From positions 4,402,001 to 4,466,000 of the forward strand of contig NZ_JBBOZQ010000001.1 of NCBI RefSeq assembly GCF_038008685.1: a DNA stretch of 64,000 nt, given 5' to 3'. The notes beneath the pieces are model-generated. The model was not told where the DNA came from. It did no database searches and was given only the letters and a program-made list of their open reading frames with translations. Of this stretch, positions 50,437-59,556 are shown piece by piece (within the stretch, counting starts at the first letter, position 1; each line of letters starts with the position of its first letter). The DNA comes from Lysinibacillus sp. FSL W8-0992 (GTDB lineage: Bacteria > Bacillota > Bacilli > Bacillales_A > Planococcaceae). Position numbers and translations under genes: made by a program.

Positions 50437-51792
50437 TTAGCCAATAATAACTCGTTCTTTAGGGTAATGGAATTTAGATTTTTTACCTCTTCCGCCTCCA
50501 CCAAGTGAATACAGGAAGGAAATTAAACCAACTCGCCCTATGAACATTAATATAATAATGATGATTTTACCTACGACCGATAAATCTGAGGTAATCCCTA
50601 AAGACATTCCACATGTTCCGAACGCAGATGTAATTTCAAAAATGATTTGTATAAGTGTCGCATGTGGCTCTGTAATTAGTAAAATGATTGTAGCCATTAA
50701 CACCATAAAACAAGCTACTAAAATAACGACAAACGCACGGAAGACATCGATTAAATGGATTTCACGTCCAAAAATTTGGATATCTTCTCTACCCCTTGCA
50801 AACGTAATTAAAAATAATATCGCAATAGCGAAGGTCGTCGTCCGTATCCCGCCCCCAACGGAGCTTGGAGAAGAACCAATGAACATTAAAAAGCTCATAA
50901 AAATATCTGTCGCCTCACTGAAGGATGTTACATCATATGTTGTAAGTCCTGCTGAACGTGTAGATATGGAATGGAACATTGCGGAAAAGATCGCTTCATG
51001 CCAAGGCATCCCTTTAAATGAATGGAAAGACTCGAGCAGTAAAATAACGAGCGCTCCTACAACAAATAAAATTGCATAAGTAGTTGTCGTTATTTTTGTA
51101 AATAAGCTAAAACGGAAATTAGCATGCCGATTAAGTAAAAATGTTTTTATCTCAACTAGCACCGGGAAGCCAATTGCTCCTAGCACAATCAACACCATTG
51201 TTATTAATTGAACAAAATAATCATTATGAAATGGCAGTAAACTCATCCCAGTAATATCAAAACCACCGTTAGTAGTAGCTGATATAGAAGCAAAGACACC
51301 ATGAATAAGCGCTTGTTCAAATGTATCGAAATAATTCGTAAAATGCGCAGTTAAAATAATAGCTCCTGCTAATTCTATGCCAATTAAAATTTTCAATATT
51401 TCTCGAATTAATTGGACAACACCAGATAAATTATACTGATTATGATCGATCATAATTAGCTGACGTTCACGCATCCCAATTTTTTTCCCTACAAGCAACC
51501 AAACAAAAGTACCCAGTGACATAATACCAATCGCGCCGAGCTGTAAAATAACAAGTACCATGACGAGCCCAAATGTTGTATACGTCTCTGAAATATTAAA
51601 CGTTGTTAAGCCGGTTACACTTACAGCACTTACTGCAGTAAATAAGCTATCTAATAATGACACTTTTACTCCCGCTTGATGAACGCCGGGAAGTCGTAAC
51701 AATAGGAAGGAAATTGCTATTGCTATGAAATAATAAGACACTAGTGCCTGAAACGGTGTGATTAATTTATTAGATGATTTTTTCCAAGGCAC
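50437..51792 (-). CDS. TrkH/KtrB-type potassium uptake protein
   Basis: A 451-residue protein starting at GTG 51792, which has AAGGAGTTGATGAG upstream (GTG 51810 is the longer frame). It has about eight to ten membrane segments with the repeated M1-P-M2 pattern of KtrB/KtrD. The selectivity-filter glycines are in SAVSVTGLTTF, SATTNGGFDITG, STRSAGLTTYD and SAFGTCGMSLG. It forms the membrane part of a low-affinity Na-dependent K uptake system and needs a cytosolic KtrA/KtrC partner, not found in this window. Confidence 0.94.
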   Translation of the reverse strand: MPWKKSSNKLITPFQALVSYYFIAIAISFLLLRLPGVHQAGVKVSLLDSLFTAVSAVSVTGLTTFNISETYTTFGLVMVLVILQLGAIGIMSLGTFVWLLVGKKIGMRERQLIMIDHNQYNLSGVVQLIREILKILIGIELAGAIILTAHFTNYFDTFEQALIHGVFASISATTNGGFDITGMSLLPFHNDYFVQLITMVLIVLGAIGFPVLVEIKTFLLNRHANFRFSLFTKITTTTYAILFVVGALVILLLESFHSFKGMPWHEAIFSAMFHSISTRSAGLTTYDVTSFSEATDIFMSFLMFIGSSPSSVGGGIRTTTFAIAILFLITFARGREDIQIFGREIHLIDVFRAFVVILVACFMVLMATIILLITEPHATLIQIIFEITSAFGTCGMSLGITSDLSVVGKIIIIILMFIGRVGLISFLYSLGGGGRGKKSKFHYPKERVIIG

Positions 51793-51904
51793 CTCATCAA
51801 CTCCTTCCACTCATGATGCCAAGATAGATATTAGTATAGAAAAAATCTATAAAAAAAGAAAGAGGCTGTTTTAAACAGGATAAAACTATCACCTTGAGCT
51901 ATTT

Positions 51905-52030
51905 ATTCGAAATAAAGCAAAAATCCGCATACACTTTCGCTGGGAAAAGCAAGCGCACATGACTCAGTTAGTGTTGCGAGCGATACGCTCGTGCCTTGCC
52001 CGCAGAAAGCAACGCGGATTTAAAAATAAT
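51905..52030 (+). repeat. GC-rich interspersed repeat, copy 5
   Basis: It contains TTTCGCTGGGAAAAGCAAGC at one end and TGCCTTGCCCGCAGAAAGCA at the other, with an inner GCGAGCGATACGCTCG hairpin. It has the same orientation as copies 4 and 6 and lies between ktrD and terC. Confidence 0.7.
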
Positions 52031-52062
52031 TTCATTATATATTCACAAAAAATTCCAAGCAG

Positions 52063-52827
52063 TTATTTTGTTTGTTTTTTATTACGTACTCCTACTAAAT
52101 AACCGACAAATGCGATACCAATTAACACAATCCAGAATGTTAATTCCCAGCCTGTTGAATGAGGGAATTCTTTAGGTAATATACCCACTTTTTCATGAGC
52201 TAATGTTAAAACAACAAGTTTTACCCCAACCCAGCCAACAATTAAAAATGCAGCAGTTTCAAGTGAAGGATAGTCGTTTAAAACTTTCACAAACCATTGC
52301 GCGGCAAAACGCATCATTATAACACCGATAAAGCCACCTAATAGCATAATAATAAATTGTCCACCATTAATGCCACCAATATCAAAATTACCTAAGTGTG
52401 GAAGCGTCACAGCAATAGCAACCGCAGCAAGCATTGAATCAATCGCAAATGCTATATCGGCAACCTCAACTTTTAAGACAGTCATCCAAAAGCCAGATCC
52501 CTTTTTCACGGCTGTCTCATCATTTTCTTCTTCCTCATCTTTACCTTTTCTCAAGTCATAAATATTTTTCGCTGACATAAATAATAGGTAGGCTGCTCCA
52601 ACCGCCTGAATTTGCCAGTAATTAACTAATACTGTAATAACAAAGAGCGCAGAGAATCGGAATATTAATGCTCCAAATAATCCGTAAAAAAGTGCCTTTT
52701 TTTGTAGGTCATGCGGTAAGTGTTTCACCATAACAGCCATTACAACTGCGTTGTCTGCTGCTAGTAATCCTTCTAATACAACTAGTACAATCAGTACCCA
52801 GCCATATTGTAATAATATTGCTTCCAT
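52063..52827 (-). CDS. TerC-family membrane protein (YkoY-like)
   Basis: A 254-residue protein with seven or more membrane segments from ATG 52827, with AAAGGAGG upstream. The first helix GWVLIVLVVLEGLLAADNAV and a later segment DIAFAIDSMLAA carry the conserved acidic residues of TerC. TerC proteins (B. subtilis YkoY/MeeF) are linked to manganese efflux and to loading of exported metalloenzymes. The yybP-ykoY riboswitch in the leader (52888-53100) fits a manganese-induced gene. Confidence 0.92.
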   Translation of the reverse strand: MEAILLQYGWVLIVLVVLEGLLAADNAVVMAVMVKHLPHDLQKKALFYGLFGALIFRFSALFVITVLVNYWQIQAVGAAYLLFMSAKNIYDLRKGKDEEEENDETAVKKGSGFWMTVLKVEVADIAFAIDSMLAAVAIAVTLPHLGNFDIGGINGGQFIIMLLGGFIGVIMMRFAAQWFVKVLNDYPSLETAAFLIVGWVGVKLVVLTLAHEKVGILPKEFPHSTGWELTFWIVLIGIAFVGYLVGVRNKKQTK

Positions 52828-52887
52828 CCTCTGTTCCTCCTTTAAACTCTGTATACCCAAAATTGCGATCATTTACTAGTCAAATGC

Positions 52888-53100
52888 AAAAGAAAAGACC
52901 CCTGCCTGAAAGAAGGCAAAGGTCTTGCTAAGCAAATTTGTATTTGTCACTTCTCTCATTACAGGTATCGGCATTGCACCTTTATCAAAGCAACAACATT
53001 TGCTATCACACCCGATGGTAAATACCATGTCTTGACGAATGTGAAATCAGATGCATCGCTCGCATCTGCTAGCTACTCCCCTTTAACAAAATGTCTAAGG
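52888..53100 (-). ncRNA. yybP-ykoY manganese riboswitch with terminator
   Basis: On the minus strand, AAAGGGGAGTAGC (near 53095) opens the element and TTAGCAAGACCTTTGCC closes it, both matching the ykoY leader consensus. An intrinsic terminator, GACCTTTGCCT/AGGCAGGGGTC with T4, lies at 52893-52924. Mn2+ binding is known to stabilise the antiterminated form. Confidence 0.92.
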
Positions 53101-53160
53101 ATATTTCTTTTGTTCGTTTATTATAGCACTATCATTTAAAGCTGACAAAGAAATCCATCA

Positions 53161-54246
53161 TTATTTAATTTGAATATGATAGTTTTTATCGTCTTTATGT
53201 GCTAGATAAAAATCCACCATCTTCGGCATTGTTTGTATAAAATCAGGACATGTAATATTTCCTTTTTGTAAAATAGCAACCGCTTCTGCTGTATCAAAGA
53301 CAGCATTCCAAGTTAAATAATCTAAAGATTCTTGCTCGACACCTAGCAACTTTCGAATGAAAGGTATTTTTAACGATTTTTTTGCAAACGACAAAGGAAA
53401 ACGTCCTTTAGGATAATGATCCGTTAATAACTTTACCATTGTGCGATATACCTCTTGTACAGGATGTGGGTTCGGATCTGTTAAATGTAGCGTTTTGCCT
53501 TCTGCGCTTTTCTCATCTACTATATAAGTTGTGGCATTTATAATATAATCAATCGGCACAACATTGATAGCTGAGCTCGACAGCCCTATATAAGGTATAA
53601 ACGGTAAACGTTTTAATTTATCCACCATATTTAAAAAGAAATATGGTCCATCAAATTTAATCGTTTCCCCAGTCTCTGAATGTCCACGCACAATTCCTGG
53701 TCTAATAATCGTTATAGGTATCTCCGACTTTAAATCTTCTACACGATGCTCTGCCTCATATTTTGTTTCCTCATAATAGTTTTTAAAAGCAGGCGGTCGG
53801 ACTAATTCATTTTCACGTAAAATCCCTTCACGCAGCCCAGCAACATATGCTGTACTAAAATACATATACCGCTTTAAATTTGGAAGTGTACGTACAAAAT
53901 CATTTACCATCGCTGTTCCATGTACGTTGACCTTCCATGCGATATCTCTAGGAACCGCTAAATCATAAATAGCTGCTAAATGCCAAAACACTTCAATTTG
54001 TGGCAGTAATTCCTGTACTACTTGATTTGTCATCCCTAAATTAGGTAGTGTAATGTCCCCTTCGACAATCTGTATCGTACAATGAGGATAGTCTACTTCT
54101 ATCTTGCCTTTTTCAACAGTTGCTTTTGGTAATTCCCCTGCTAGCACTATTGCGATAACCTTTTGCGTTTTATTTTTTTGAAATAGCTCTCGTATTAATT
54201 GACTTGAAATGAATCCTGGAAAACCCGTAAAAAAATGAACACCCAT
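53161..54246 (-). CDS. NAD-dependent SDR/epimerase-like protein
   Basis: A 361-residue extended-SDR protein. The N-terminal TGFPGFISSQLI is the cofactor motif (TGxxGxxx form), followed by FWHLAAIYDLAV and YFSTAYVAGLREG, and the catalytic Tyr/Lys pair YYEETKYEAEH. The fold resembles NAD_binding_4 thioester-reductase and fatty acyl-CoA reductase domains. No substrate can be named. The gene lies 20 bases downstream of the RND pump gene in the same direction, so they probably share a transcript. Confidence 0.85.
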   Translation of the reverse strand: MGVHFFTGFPGFISSQLIRELFQKNKTQKVIAIVLAGELPKATVEKGKIEVDYPHCTIQIVEGDITLPNLGMTNQVVQELLPQIEVFWHLAAIYDLAVPRDIAWKVNVHGTAMVNDFVRTLPNLKRYMYFSTAYVAGLREGILRENELVRPPAFKNYYEETKYEAEHRVEDLKSEIPITIIRPGIVRGHSETGETIKFDGPYFFLNMVDKLKRLPFIPYIGLSSSAINVVPIDYIINATTYIVDEKSAEGKTLHLTDPNPHPVQEVYRTMVKLLTDHYPKGRFPLSFAKKSLKIPFIRKLLGVEQESLDYLTWNAVFDTAEAVAILQKGNITCPDFIQTMPKMVDFYLAHKDDKNYHIQIK

Positions 54247-54266
54247 ATCTCATTTCCCCCTTGTAC

Positions 54267-57200
54267 TTAAGGCAATTTTCTAGTTTCTTTATCCATTAAG
54301 CTATAAACAGCTGGCACTATATATAATGTCAGCAAAGTCGAAGTAATAAGCCCTCCAATTACAACAATGCCCATAGGCTGGTTCATCTCAGTACCTTCAC
54401 CAATACTAAGTGCTAATGGTAGCAAACCTAATATTGTCGTTAATGCTGTCATTAATATTGGACGCAGTCGATCTTGTGTAGCAAGTAAAATCGCATCATA
54501 TGACTTCATGCCATTCATCTTTTGCTGATTTATATAATCGACAAGTACAATACCGTTATTCACAACAATGCCCACGAGAACCAAAATACCAATAACAGTT
54601 GTCACACCAAGTAGTGTCTTTGTTGCAAACATTGCAATCGTAACACCAATAATCATAAGTGGTACCGTAAACATAATAACGAAAGGATATTTAAATGACT
54701 CAAACTGCGCTGCCATTACAATATAAACAAGCACTACAGCTAAAGCAACGGCTAAAAGCATGTCATCAATTGCACTATCATAAAGCTCTCGATCGCCACT
54801 AAAAACAACTTGCGTTTCAGAAGGTAAATTAGCTTTTTCAAGAGCCTTATCGACCTCCTTTGAAATACCACCTAGTGACTCCTTCGCTGTATAATCAATG
54901 AAAAATGCAACTGCGGCAGCCTGATCAGAACGTCTAATGGATACTGGCCCTTCTTGTATAGATACGTTTGCAATTTCATCAAGCGTAACAAATAGACCTG
55001 CAGGAGAACGAATCTCCATTGTCTTTAAGGACTCGACACTTTCATTAAATGCTTGTCCAAAGCCTGTATACACCGATAACACAGCTCCATCATCAGCAAT
55101 CATTTGAGTTGTCAGCTGTCCCTTTGTCATTTGATTAACCGTTTGGGCTATTTGTGCCGGTAAAAAGCCGTAATCCTTAGCTTTTTCACGGTCTACTTCA
55201 ATTTGAATTTCTTGCACTGTATTATCTAAATCTGTCATTACATTTGTGACAACGTTAATGCGCTTGAGCTCTTGCTGTACTTTTTCAACTGACTCTTGTA
55301 AACGTTGTTCATTTGAATCGGTTAATCGGAATGTCAATGTATTTGGAGATGAACCTGACGATGTAGAAACGTTAAATGTAATTTCAGCTTGCTCGCCTAG
55401 CTCATTGTTTAAATCCTTTTCTACCTCTTCTACAAATTCAAAAATTGAGCGCTTACGATCTGCAAGTGGTACTAGCTTCACATAAATTTCCGCTCGATTT
55501 GCAGTTGTTTGTCCACGTGATTGCGACTGCTGCGTACCGCCAATTAGGCTAACATAGACGTCAACATCTTGCTCTTTTTTTAAACGCTCCTCTATTGCTG
55601 CGACAACCTGTTCCGTTTTAGTTACTGCAGCCCCTCTATCAAGATCTACACTAATAGAAGCAAAACCTTCATCTGTTGCTGGTAAAAATTCCGTACCAAT
55701 TCTCGATAAGCCAAACACCGATAAACTAAAGAGGATAACAGCCGAAAAAATGACCAATAAACGATGCTTTAATACCCAAACAACAGATGCATTATAGTGC
55801 TTATAAAAGGACGATGCTTTTCGAATTTCATTTATATTTTTGTCTTTCATTTTTAACAGACGACTTGCCAACATTGGTACAACTGTTAATGCTACTAATA
55901 GCGAGGCAATTAAGCTGAATGAAATCGTAAGTGCAAATTCCGTAAAGATTTGCCCGATTAAACCTTCTATAAACATTACTGGAATGAACACAGCAATTGT
56001 TGTCAATGTAGATGCTGTTATGGCTAACGCCACTTCCTTAGTGCCTTGCATTGCTGCTTCTATTGGGTTCTTACCAAGCCCTAAATGCCGTTCCACATTT
56101 TCAATTACTACAATTGCATTATCAACGAGCATCCCAATGCCTAATGCTAGCGCGCCTAATGTCATAATATTGAGAGTAAAGTGAGCAAAATACATTAATA
56201 CAAATGTGACGATGACTGAATATGGTATAGCAATACCAATGATAATTGGGCTTTTCACACCTCGTAAAAACATAAATAGCACAAGCATTGCAAATAAGCC
56301 ACCTAATAGTAATGAAGAACCTATGTTACTTATCGCTAAATTCACGTAATTACCTTGATCTACTAATATGTCTGCTACTACACCTTTATATTGTTCCTGT
56401 GCTAGTAAGTCATGTAAAGATTGTTGGAACGCTTTTGATACTTCAGCAGTATTTGCCCCAGACTCTTGCAAAACAGACATTAATACAGCTGGATGGTCAT
56501 TAGCACGCGTTTCTGTTAAAGATTTTTGCTCCGCGCGCTCGACGGTCGCTACATCTCCTACCGTTAGTGTTTTACCATCTATCGGATTGACGGAGACAAT
56601 TAAATCCGCAATATCTTCTGGTTTTGTTAACGTACTAACAATACGTGTCGTCAACATTTTGCCATCAGCAGTTAATACAGGTTCTCCAGGCAGTGACACA
56701 TTATTCGTTTGAATAATTTGAATAATATCAGCTTGGGTTAAGCCTTTTGCAATTAATTTCGATTCATCCAATGTTACTTGTACTTCTTCTACCAGCTTGC
56801 CGGATACGTTTACACTCGCTACTCCATTAGTGCGACGAAGCTCTTTTTCTAATGATTCCGCTAATATACGCACGTCCACCTGATCATTTTCTGCACGTAA
56901 AGAAAGCTGAATGATTGGAAATTGTGACGGGTCAAATTTTAAAAAACTTGGCTTTTGTGCATCATTCGGTAGCGGTGTCATATCGATTCGCTGTAAAATA
57001 TCGAGTTGAACCTCGTCAATATCCGTTGTCCAATTAAACTCTAGCACAATTAAATTTGAACCTTCCTGAGAAGTAGATTGAAGTTTTTTAATGCCTGGCA
57101 AGGTGGCCAATGTCGCCTCTAAAGGTTTCGTTACCTTTTCATTTACTTCCGTTGAGCTCGCACCAGGATAGGAGGTAACAACGACACCAATTGGTGGATT

Positions 57201-57320
57201 TAATTCGGGAATTAAAGTGATTGGAATTTTTAACAATGAGACGCCACCTAAAATAATTATTAGTAGCATCGAAACAAGTGTAAAAACAGGCCTTTTAATC
57301 GAAAAGTTACTAATGTTCAT
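54267..57320 (-). CDS. RND efflux transporter (SwrC/YerP-like)
   Basis: A 1017-residue AcrB-type RND permease with 12 membrane segments and two large extracytoplasmic loops. The N-terminus NISNFSIKRPVFTLVSMLLI, the segment LGIGMLVDNAIVVIENVERH (helix 4 with Asp pair) and LVGIVVNNGIVLVDYINQQK are characteristic. It resembles B. subtilis SwrC, which exports surfactin and supports swarming. There is no membrane-fusion protein or outer channel, as normal in Gram-positives. AAGGAG start; the SDR gene follows. Confidence 0.93.
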   Translation of the reverse strand: MNISNFSIKRPVFTLVSMLLIIILGGVSLLKIPITLIPELNPPIGVVVTSYPGASSTEVNEKVTKPLEATLATLPGIKKLQSTSQEGSNLIVLEFNWTTDIDEVQLDILQRIDMTPLPNDAQKPSFLKFDPSQFPIIQLSLRAENDQVDVRILAESLEKELRRTNGVASVNVSGKLVEEVQVTLDESKLIAKGLTQADIIQIIQTNNVSLPGEPVLTADGKMLTTRIVSTLTKPEDIADLIVSVNPIDGKTLTVGDVATVERAEQKSLTETRANDHPAVLMSVLQESGANTAEVSKAFQQSLHDLLAQEQYKGVVADILVDQGNYVNLAISNIGSSLLLGGLFAMLVLFMFLRGVKSPIIIGIAIPYSVIVTFVLMYFAHFTLNIMTLGALALGIGMLVDNAIVVIENVERHLGLGKNPIEAAMQGTKEVALAITASTLTTIAVFIPVMFIEGLIGQIFTEFALTISFSLIASLLVALTVVPMLASRLLKMKDKNINEIRKASSFYKHYNASVVWVLKHRLLVIFSAVILFSLSVFGLSRIGTEFLPATDEGFASISVDLDRGAAVTKTEQVVAAIEERLKKEQDVDVYVSLIGGTQQSQSRGQTTANRAEIYVKLVPLADRKRSIFEFVEEVEKDLNNELGEQAEITFNVSTSSGSSPNTLTFRLTDSNEQRLQESVEKVQQELKRINVVTNVMTDLDNTVQEIQIEVDREKAKDYGFLPAQIAQTVNQMTKGQLTTQMIADDGAVLSVYTGFGQAFNESVESLKTMEIRSPAGLFVTLDEIANVSIQEGPVSIRRSDQAAAVAFFIDYTAKESLGGISKEVDKALEKANLPSETQVVFSGDRELYDSAIDDMLLAVALAVVLVYIVMAAQFESFKYPFVIMFTVPLMIIGVTIAMFATKTLLGVTTVIGILVLVGIVVNNGIVLVDYINQQKMNGMKSYDAILLATQDRLRPILMTALTTILGLLPLALSIGEGTEMNQPMGIVVIGGLITSTLLTLYIVPAVYSLMDKETRKLP

Positions 57321-57454
57321 TGTATATACTCCTTTTCTTTCTCTTCTTTCCTATGATAGCCGAAAAGGGGGATTTTTTATAAATTAATACATTATATTGA
57401 AAAAATTTCATAATTCGCATTTTCATCATTGTTTTTTTGAGAAATAAAATATTT

Positions 57455-57590
57455 CAATGGAGCGGAAGGCGGCGACTCCTGCGGGAAAAGCAAGCAAACC
57501 GAGACCCTGGAATGAGCGTAGCGAGGGAAGCGGCTCGGTGCTTGCCCGCGGAAAGCGTCCGCCTGTAGCGCAATGATGCCAGTACTCATA
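57455..57590 (+). repeat. GC-rich interspersed repeat, copy 6 (best conserved)
   Basis: It opens GGAGCGGAAGGCGGCGACTC and ends CTTGCCCGCGGAAAGCGTCC, with an inner GAGCGTAGCGAGGGAAGCGG arm. It lies between the RND pump gene and prfC. Compared with copies 3 and 4 it seems the most intact. Confidence 0.85.
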
Positions 57591-57652
57591 ATGATTAAAC
57601 ATTTCCTTATATTGTATACATTCTACACCAATCGCTTATTTTCCTTGTAAAA

Positions 57653-57690
57653 AAACACGAATCGATGAAATGTCGATTCGTGTTTCTTTT
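57653..57690. terminator. terminator of prfC
   Basis: AAACACGAATCGA/TCGATTCGTGTTT perfect 13-base stem with A/T runs on both sides, at the prfC stop. Confidence 0.9.
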
Positions 57691-59267
57691 TATAGAAGGC
57701 TATATAATTTGATGTTTTCGTTTTTATCTGAGAACCAACGCATAGCAAATTCATTTTCAAATAGGAAAACAAGATTGTCAAAGCGGTCTTTTACAAGCAT
57801 TGAACGACTTGAAGACATCGATTCTTTTACATCTTCTTCATTTTCAATCCAACGTGCCATTTTTGAACCAATTGGTTCCATTCTTACTTCAACATTGTAT
57901 TCATTTTTCATGCGGTGCTCAAATACTTCAAATTGTAATTGACCAACTGCACCTAAAATAACTTCTTCTGTATGAAGTGTTTTGTAATATTGAATGGCAC
58001 CCTCTTGCACCAATTGTAAAATCCCTTTATGGAATTGCTTCGATTTCATTACGTTTTTCGCTGTCACGCGAACAAATAGCTCTGGTGTGAACTGCGGTAA
58101 TTTTTCAAATTGGAACGTTTTCTTGCCACCTACGACAGTGTCACCAATTTGATATGTGCCTGTATCATATAATCCAATAATATCTCCAGCCACCGCTACA
58201 TCAACTGTTTCACGGTCGTCAGCTAAAAACTGTGTAGACTGTGTCACTTTAAAAGATTTACCTGTACGAGATAGCGTCATATTCATACCGCGCTCAAATT
58301 TACCAGATACGATACGTACAAAGGCAATACGGTCACGGTGTGCAGGGTTCATATTGGCTTGAATTTTGAAAATAAAGCCCGAAAACTCTGGATGCTCAAC
58401 AGGGTCAATGAACTGCTCATCTTCTGTAATACGAGGTTGAGGTGTTGGAGCAAATTTTAAATACGTTTCAAGGAATGTTTGTACCCCAAAGTTTGTTAAA
58501 GCAGAACCGAAGAACACAGGTGTTAATTCACCGCGGCGGATTTTTTCTTCTGAATAGGCATTTCCTGCTTCATTAAGTAGCATAATGTCATCCATCGCTT
58601 GTGAGTAATATGAAGTGACTTTCATTGGATTGTCAACTGCTAACTCACCATTCTCATCGATTGGTAGGAAACGTTCGCCCTCATCAGTACGGAATTGCTC
58701 AATACGTTTGTTATAACGGTCATAAATACCAAGGAATTCTTTCCCCATACCGATTGGCCAGTTCATTGGGTAGGCTTGAATACCAAGCACTTCTTCAAGC
58801 TCTTCGATTAGTTCAAGTGGCTCTTTCCCTTGACGGTCTAATTTATTGATAAATGTAAAAATCGGAATACCGCGCATTTTACAAACTTTAAATAGTTTTA
58901 ATGTTTGTGCCTCAATCCCTTTAGCAGCATCTACAACCATGACAGCACTATCTACTGCCATTAATGTACGATACGTATCCTCAGAGAAATCTTGGTGTCC
59001 TGGTGTATCTAAAATATTAACGCGCGAACCACTATAATCAAACTGCATAACAGAAGATGTTACCGAAATACCACGTTGTTTTTCAATTTCCATCCAGTCC
59101 GATGTTGCAAATTTCCCTGATTTTTTACCTTTTACTGTACCTGCGTCACGAATCGCTCCGCCAAAAAGTAAAAGCTTTTCCGTAATCGTCGTTTTCCCAG
59201 CATCCGGGTGGCTGATAATAGCGAACGTACGTCGTGCTAATATATCTTTTTCTAAATTTGAAGTCAT
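57690..59267 (-). CDS. prfC: peptide chain release factor 3
   Basis: A 525-residue translational GTPase. G1 is [13 protein letters not shown] (about 19-31), G3 is [14 protein letters not shown]4 is FINKLDRQG, and the effector segment [15 protein letters not shown] is intact. RF3 removes RF1/RF2 from ribosomes after peptide release. It is full length and well placed behind GGAGAATGAAGAG. A murE gene lies upstream on the same strand, an order also seen in Staphylococcus as I remember. Confidence 0.96.
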   Translation of the reverse strand: MTSNLEKDILARRTFAIISHPDAGKTTITEKLLLFGGAIRDAGTVKGKKSGKFATSDWMEIEKQRGISVTSSVMQFDYSGSRVNILDTPGHQDFSEDTYRTLMAVDSAVMVVDAAKGIEAQTLKLFKVCKMRGIPIFTFINKLDRQGKEPLELIEELEEVLGIQAYPMNWPIGMGKEFLGIYDRYNKRIEQFRTDEGERFLPIDENGELAVDNPMKVTSYYSQAMDDIMLLNEAGNAYSEEKIRRGELTPVFFGSALTNFGVQTFLETYLKFAPTPQPRITEDEQFIDPVEHPEFSGFIFKIQANMNPAHRDRIAFVRIVSGKFERGMNMTLSRTGKSFKVTQSTQFLADDRETVDVAVAGDIIGLYDTGTYQIGDTVVGGKKTFQFEKLPQFTPELFVRVTAKNVMKSKQFHKGILQLVQEGAIQYYKTLHTEEVILGAVGQLQFEVFEHRMKNEYNVEVRMEPIGSKMARWIENEEDVKESMSSSRSMLVKDRFDNLVFLFENEFAMRWFSDKNENIKLYSLL

Positions 59268-59355
59268 CTCTTCATTCTCCTTTTTTCATACCTACTAATA
59301 ATAAAAGAAGTCTAGCCCTTCGTACAACCTTTTTACATGAATTCACCAAAAAGAA

Positions 59356-59382
59356 AACCCTTTAGTCACTACTAAAAGGGTT
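59356..59382. terminator. terminator between murE and prfC
   Basis: AACCCTTT...AAAGGGTT stem (AACCCTTTTAGTAGTGACTA on the minus strand, then AAGGGTT and T4). It separates murE from prfC. The 170 bases between it and murE hold a GC-richer segment with a GAAGATATTTCTTC dyad and no gene. Confidence 0.75.
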
Positions 59383-59556
59383 CAGACTGTCAATAAGTAA
59401 TATTTTATTCATTAAAACATATACAATACGTTTACATTTTGTGCGAGCGTAGAAGCCTCCACTACGCTGACTTGCAAGGAAGGGCTTGTCGGAAGAAATA
59501 TCTTCTTGCACTAGCTGTTCCCCTTCATCGCATAAAAGGTTGTGACACAAATTAAT

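Noticed and set aside
11808..57590. GC-rich intergenic blocks as CRISPR arrays
   Set aside because: Copies are far apart, imperfect, and lack regular short repeat-spacer units; no cas gene is present.
59362..59550. 62-codon minus-strand ORF between murE and prfC
   Set aside because: It runs through a terminator hairpin, lacks a ribosome site, and overlaps a GC-richer non-coding stretch.
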